From: Eopsaltria australis
Lineage: Eukaryota > Chordata > Aves > Passeriformes > Petroicidae
Assembly: GCA_034509425.1 (NCBI GenBank)
Contig: JAVTVJ010000292.1
Location: 124,001 to 188,000, forward strand
DNA: 64,000 bases
Direction of reading: 5' to 3'
A program made the position numbers and the translations under genes. The notes under the pieces are model-generated. The model ran no database searches and was not told where the DNA came from. It saw nothing but the letters and a program-made list of their open reading frames with translations. Numbering within the stretch: position 1 is the first letter of the stretch; the number at the start of each line of letters is the position of its first letter. Of the stretch, positions 59,101 through 64,000 are shown in pieces.

Positions 59101-62100
59101 CCTGCTACACTCATTCCCTGTTCCCCATACTCTTAAATCCAGTAAACAGTATTTAATTCCCCTCTAAAGAGGGCAGTGAACATCCTCCACCTGCCCTTCC
59201 TTCCTCAGATGCGGCAAGCAAGCTGATGTGAGAAAGACCCACATTTCCAAATCCCTAAAAGCTACAAAGTGAGGGAAATTCCTATTATTCCGTGTGGTTA
59301 CCAGGCAGGGAATGACTCTGCAACATCTGCTGCATGACTGGGCAGATCTACAGTGACTCATCACCACGCAATTCCCAAAATATCTACAAAACTCCAGCTG
59401 GAGAGACCTCTGGGGATCTCTGGTCCAAGCTCCTGCTCAAAGGAGGGTTATTTCCAGCATTCTATCAAGTTTTGCACCTCCAATAATTTTTGTACAAACT
59501 TGAGATCACTGTCCCAAGGTATTTAATGAAAGCAAAGCAATGAGAGACATTTACCTTTTTGGAGCACTTGGTCGTGGTTTTAAGACAGCACTTCTTGTGA
59601 CAAGCATATTTACATACTGCAATGGAGAAAAGGAGTGTTTAATTATCCCAAAAGTCACATTGCTGGAGAAACAGGAATTCAGATGAATTGAGAAGCACTT
59701 TGCAGAACTACGAAGTCAAAAGCATGTTGGATTTGCAGTTTTCAGGGGCCAAGATCCACTCAAACAAAAATACTGAAGCCCTTAAAATGAAAGGTGCCAT
59801 ATTGATATTCGTGAAACATTAAACCCTCCTCCCATGACAGATCAACTCAGACTATAATCCATGAGTCTGTCTGAGCTATCAGACACAGATACCCTCAGAG
59901 ACTGGAAATGGCACCTCATTTGTCTTCTTTCTGCACTGGGCCTGAAATGCTCCAGGGCTGATGCTGCCAACCTAATCATAGAAATGGAGGAGGAATGATG
60001 GAAAAGGTTGATCCATCTCTTGGGTTTTTCCAAAAAGAGATGGATCAGCCTTTTCCATTATCCCTCCTCCTTTTTCCTGATCTCCCCAAAAATTCACACG
60101 CCTGGAGGTCAAACAGGTAAAGCCAATGAGTTTGCCAAAGTCAGGATCCTCACAGGCATCCTAGGGACACATTTCCATACCCGACTTTACTGTCCTTCCT
60201 ACACTGACAGTTAAATGTGATTGACTTTATGGGATGGCCACATAACTTGATGGGATAAGATGTGTAACACAAAACTCATTAACTGTGCCAGGAAGGACTG
60301 CTGGGATGGACTTACCACTTGACTTCAGAAACCTTAAGACCTGTCCCTAAAACTCTTCAGGTGTTACAAAAATCAAAACTATTTGAGCATGGGGTTGGAG
60401 AAAACAGCACTAAACACATTTCAAAATCCCCAAACTCATCACTGTGATAGAAGCACAAGAAAAAGTCCAAAGAAAGGGTGCTTACATTTACAAACAGAAG
60501 CCCTGTCCATGATCCAGATCAAGGAGGAACAATATTCACAGTAGGTGGGGATACTGTATTGGGTCGCCTTGAAAATGTGACCATTGTGCTCTTCCACCTG
60601 GAGGATAAAGGTTGAGTGGTGAGAAAAGGGAGCTGGTGCTCAGCCTGCTGCAAAATGGGGAGATGGACAGAGTTAGCTCTTCAACTTCAGTTCTTACTTG
60701 CTTTTATTTAGCATTTTTGTTTCCTTTTCAGCCCAGCAACCCCATAGACAATTCAAACCAACATCCATCTTGTAGGGGAACTGAACAATCATGGAAGCAG
60801 GTTGGAAACTCTTTGACTGAGGTTGGCAGGTCAACTTCTGCATGTTAAGAAGGTTTTCTATGCATCTGTGGCCCCTTTTTTTGGTTCTGCACCTGCACCC
60901 TTCCTAGTACCATCATATCCTTTAGGAAAACAGGAGATGTAATGCCCTCCATGTCTGATCCCAGAGATGTAAAACACACACTATAAACCTATGCAGAAAC
61001 CTGGAGCAAGACTTGGTTTTACTCTCAGCCCTTCTCTAACAACCCTCGACATTACATTTATGTCTTGGCTGATGAGGGATGTGTTTTTAGAGCCAACCCA
61101 AGTGATCCTTGATCAAGCAAAGCAAATCCACCTCAAACGTCTTTTTAACATGTCCTTTCAGGGCTGACGTTCAGACCTCAGGCCAAGACATGTCACAATC
61201 TGGTCTCTTGTCATTCTGGCCCCAAGGACATTGGTTTTCTTAATGTGCAGGCTTAACTCACCACATCCGCTTCCTTTTTCCTTCTCTTTTTTCGTTCTGT
61301 TTTTGGCACCTGGTGAGGGAAAGAGATTTAAGTCAATTTTCACGTAATTTTGCCAGGTAAAGAGTACAGAGGGCTCATATCTAACATTGTCCAGTGCTTT
61401 TCAGCCCCATCCTCCAGTGCACCTGCAGCCCCAGAAGAGTCACTCTAGAAAACTCTCCTATGGATCACTCAATTTTTGGAATTTTCCTGGACAGCTCTTC
61501 CCATCTTCATCTTGGAGCTGGGAGTAGCTGCTGCTCCAGCTCTGATCTCACCCAAGGGGAACATGATGCTCAGCCTGCCCTGAAGAAAACCTGCCTGGAG
61601 AGAGGCTGGAAAGGACTTGGAGCAGAAGAGCCAGGAGATGGGATATTTCTACAATAGACACCACCTCCCAAGCCCAGCCTCAGATCCTGTGGTTGGCATC
61701 GCAGACAATACGGAGCAGGAAGTGAGATCAGGTCTGTGACACAGTGCAGGCTCTTACTGCTCTAAGAACCACAGCTAGACCTGAGCCACTGCCTGTTATC
61801 CCCTTCTCCTGCAACCCAACCCATGGTGATGTGTATGGTCACTTGGGAAGTGGTCAGGAGACCTGAGAGGGTGTATCTCTTTCAGTGTCCCTCAAAGTAT
61901 GAACAAACTCCCCAGAACTAAAGAAGTACCAGGAGCTGCCTTTCCAAACACCCACAGTTTGTTGCAGCTTTGCCCTGGAGATAACATCTAATCCTTGACA
62001 TTGGCCAAGCCCAGTTCAGCCCAGTGTAATCTGGGGTTGGCTGAGCCCAGTGACACACAACCAGTAAGTCACACCTTGCCTTGACCAGCTCAGCTTAAAG

Positions 62101-64000
62101 GAGAGAAGACAACAGAGGGTCCCAAGTGTCTACAGAGGCACAACCCCACAGAAAGACAGTTCCCAAACCTACAAGGCGGTTTAAGAAAAGTGCTGAGTAC
62201 CTTCCCTGCGGTGTAATCCAGGGGTTTGTACTCTATCATATATTCATCCAGGAAGACTTTGAAGGTATTGACCCAGACTTTAACTGGAGACTCACTCCAG
62301 TCCCTCTGCTCAAGCCTCATGGTCTTCTCCAGAATCTGCTCGAATAAGGCGTAGAGGTCCTTGTAGCGGATGCTTTTCCCATCGTCCATCTTTTAAGGAA
62401 ACAGAAGCAAAAAGAAAAGTGGTTTTTATACAGCCCAGATTTTTCTGGAGACTTTTTCTTCTCCAGACAATTATTTCTGCCTCACTGGCTTCCAGCTGCT
62501 TGGGGAATGTCCAAGTATGATAAGGAGAAGGAAAAAAGGATCAGACATCTCCACCACTCACAAAGGTAACACAAAGGTTTCCAGGCACTTCCAGTGACAA
62601 ATTGGAGTTTATCGACTTTCTGTCATCTCCCCTTTGGCTGGGAGCAAAGCTGTAATGAGGATCAGGAATCTACACCCAATGTATCCTCAGAGCTGCCTCA
62701 TGAAGAAGAGTTAGTCCAAATTTAGATCACGGGACTGAATACAAAGGAAGCACATCCATCCTTTGGGATGAGCAGACCAGGAATGAAAGGCTTGGCAACA
62801 CCTGTACCACCAGAAGGACCCAGAACATCCCGTTTCTCCTGGAAGTGGAAGTCCCACCCATCGCTTACCGCCAATGCTGAGGAGTAAAAACTGAAGATGT
62901 TTTGTCGGAATTCCTTCAGTGCTTTCTTGAACACGACATCCACCAGCGTGTCCTTCTTGCTATCCTCATTGTCCAGTTCATTCATCTGGGAAAACAAGGG
63001 GGTTTTTGCACCCATGTCCCTTTTGCTGCAGCAGAGCTGGCATGAGATGAAGCAGCACTAAGAAGCAGCTGCTCCACCATGATCACCAGGTGGTTTCTCC
63101 TGCATGAAAACCAGAAACTTCTCTAGACCTGCCCTGGCACCCTTAGATGAATTATTAGCATAATTACAGCTACCCACAGGATCATTTTGACTTTATTGCC
63201 TCCATCTGCTCCTGGATTTCTGTGCTGATTTATGGAGCAGCGAGGGCAGGAGTTACCTTTTTCAGGAGAAACTCATCCATGCTCTTCAGGTCACTGGCAC
63301 TGGTAATGATCTGCAGAGAGTCATTCTGCCACTGCACGGGCTCCAGAGCCACATTGCTGATCTTGACGCTGCGCTTGCGCTTCACTTTGGGAGAGGGTTC
63401 CTTGTTCTCCTTGAACTCCCGCCGGTAGATGCCTGACAGCTCAGGACTCCGTGGGGGTGTCAGGTGGTGAGGACCCAACTCTGCTGGTGATAAATGAAAA
63501 GAGGGAAAGAGACTGAGGAGCAGAGGAAAAATAATTGTGACACTGAAATGGGGAGATGGGCATTGGAATAAACCTGTGGAGGAGAAAAGCACAGTGTAGA
63601 ACTCACAGGAAGATTAAATGTCAATTCTGCTTTGGTTATTTCCTCCCTCAAGAGAGGAAACATCTGTCCATGTCCAGATGGTGGCTGGAAGGATTAGCAA
63701 CATGGAATTCCTTGAGATCCGTTACGGATCCCACTGTCTAACCTACTTGCCATCGCTCTGGGTTGACACTGTCCATGAACTAAGAGACATGAACCAGCAC
63801 GGACATATCCCAGTTTCCCAGCCCAGTTTCTCTCTCCTTACAACTGGTCCCATGTCCCCCCACCACGTACCTTCACCAAGCTGCAAGCCAGGAATGGCCT
63901 CCCTGCCAGGGGCTTCCTGCTCCGCGTACAGCTCCAGCAGCTCAGACTGTGTAGTGAGCTTCTCCCGGGGGGTCTTCTTCTCCCCCTGCTTTCCCTTCAC
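50198..64000 (-). CDS. MYO9A: MYO9A, unconventional myosin-IXa (3' part: tail with C1 and RhoGAP domains)
   Basis: Coding exons in order: 63871..64000 (continues right), 63257..63480, 62869..62985, 62201..62389, 61262..61309, 60486..60597, 59555..59616, 57611..57803, 56982..57110, 56542..56647, 56010..56141, 54271..54394, 53418..53471, 51396..51598, 51079..51221, 50198..50682. All phases agree, about 816 C-terminal residues. The C1 zinc domain spans 60486-60597 and 59555-59616 ([36 protein letters not shown], with all His/Cys ligands). The RhoGAP domain follows, with the arginine finger in [12 protein letters not shown] and [13 protein letters not shown] small exon encodes [18 protein letters not shown]. 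The tail has [13 protein letters not shown] and [19 protein letters not shown], ending GSNEFMV. Myosin-IXa is a plus-end motor that inactivates RhoA; the motor lies to the right. The C-terminal motifs favour MYO9A over MYO9B, as does linkage to NR2E3. A 48-nt lysine-rich exon (61262..61309) may be alternative. Confidence 0.95.
50985..51062 (+). mobile_element. CR1 LINE 3'-end fragment
   Basis: It contains ATCCCTGCCCATGACC and TGAAGGTCCCTTCCAATCC, then ATCACTCCATCAT, matching the characteristic 3' end of avian CR1. It lies in the last MYO9A intron. Confidence 0.65.
54545..54930 (-). mobile_element. Candidate solo LTR of an endogenous retrovirus (fragment)
   Basis: Read on the minus strand, this resembles a passerine-type retroviral LTR: an A-rich U3 part, GTCAGTTGTCCATCTTGGG..GGAGTCTCTGCGAGACCC, ..CACTGCCCAAGGTGTACCC, then AATAAA at 54604-54609 and a CTCTGTCCAGCCTCTGTTCTAG tail ending in CA at about 54545. 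No coding part of a provirus is next to it. The 5' edge and target duplication were not found. Confidence 0.5.
57178..57240 (+). mobile_element. CR1 LINE 3'-end fragment
   Basis: It contains GGTGACCTTTAAAGGTCCC and TTCCAACCCAAACTGTTCTATGA, the conserved tail of CR1. It lies in a MYO9A intron, next to the exon at 56982..57110. Confidence 0.75.
59392..59490. mobile_element. Probable CR1-related fragment
   Basis: The words GAGACCTCTGGGGATCTCTGGTCCAAGCTCCTGCTCAAAGGAGGGTT and CTATCAAGTTTTG match a recurring avian CR1 segment. It is diverged, and orientation was not settled. Confidence 0.5.
59986..60070. repeat. 36-bp inverted repeat (foldback) in a MYO9A intron
   Basis: Arms 59986-60021 and 60035-60070 are complementary at 33 of 36 positions around a 13-nt loop (GGGTTTTTCCAAA). 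In a plus-strand transcript, two of the three mismatches become G-U pairs, leaving one A-C mismatch. It lies between the two exons encoding the C1 domain. Confidence 0.9.

Noticed and set aside
50198..64000. MYO9B instead of MYO9A
   Set aside because: The C-terminal motifs ([32 protein letters not shown] ending) and the neighbouring NR2E3 fit MYO9A.

Overview
This window is avian nuclear DNA. Four genes match well-known vertebrate proteins exon by exon. Introns are short in the GC-rich part, minisatellites are dense, and CR1-type LINE fragments are present. The look is of a small, GC-rich bird chromosome region corresponding to parts of human chromosome 15. There is no bacterial-style operon organisation and I saw no tRNA, rRNA or CRISPR array.

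Layout. 1-20.6 kb is the 5' part of CPEB1 on the minus strand: a five-codon first exon in a CpG island with a TATA box, then two coding exons; the rest lies beyond the left edge. 20.85-22.06 kb is a decayed tandem repeat that begins inside the CPEB1 CpG island. 22.8-34.35 kb is the complete AP3B2 gene (minus strand, 27 coding exons), with an apparent 2-bp deletion in exon 3. 34.6-35.56 kb is an AT-rich island, followed by a CR1 fragment. 36.43-37.93 kb is a small six-exon minus-strand gene for an LRAT/PLAAT-like (NlpC/P60 superfamily) protein that I cannot name. 38-41.7 kb is minisatellite-rich spacer with blocks of homeodomain-type sites. 41.89-46.08 kb is the complete photoreceptor nuclear receptor NR2E3 (plus strand, 8 coding exons, 406 aa). 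46.15-47.06 and 47.58-48.54 kb are two further AT-rich arrays. 50.2-64 kb is the 3' part of MYO9A (minus strand, 16 coding exons seen, C1 and RhoGAP domains and C-terminus), converging on NR2E3.

How they relate. CPEB1 (translational control), AP3B2 (neuronal AP-3 vesicle coat), NR2E3 (rod/cone gene programme) and MYO9A (Rho-inactivating myosin) do not form a pathway; they are neighbours. In human, CPEB1/AP3B2 and NR2E3/MYO9A are two separate neighbouring pairs on chromosome 15, so their closeness here marks a rearrangement relative to human. The most interesting items are the unnamed LRAT-like gene between the two pairs, the AP3B2 frameshift, the repeat that preserves CpGs only inside the promoter island, and a 36-bp foldback in a MYO9A intron.

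Exon boundaries were read by eye from splice consensus, phase continuity and recalled family sequences; no alignment was run.
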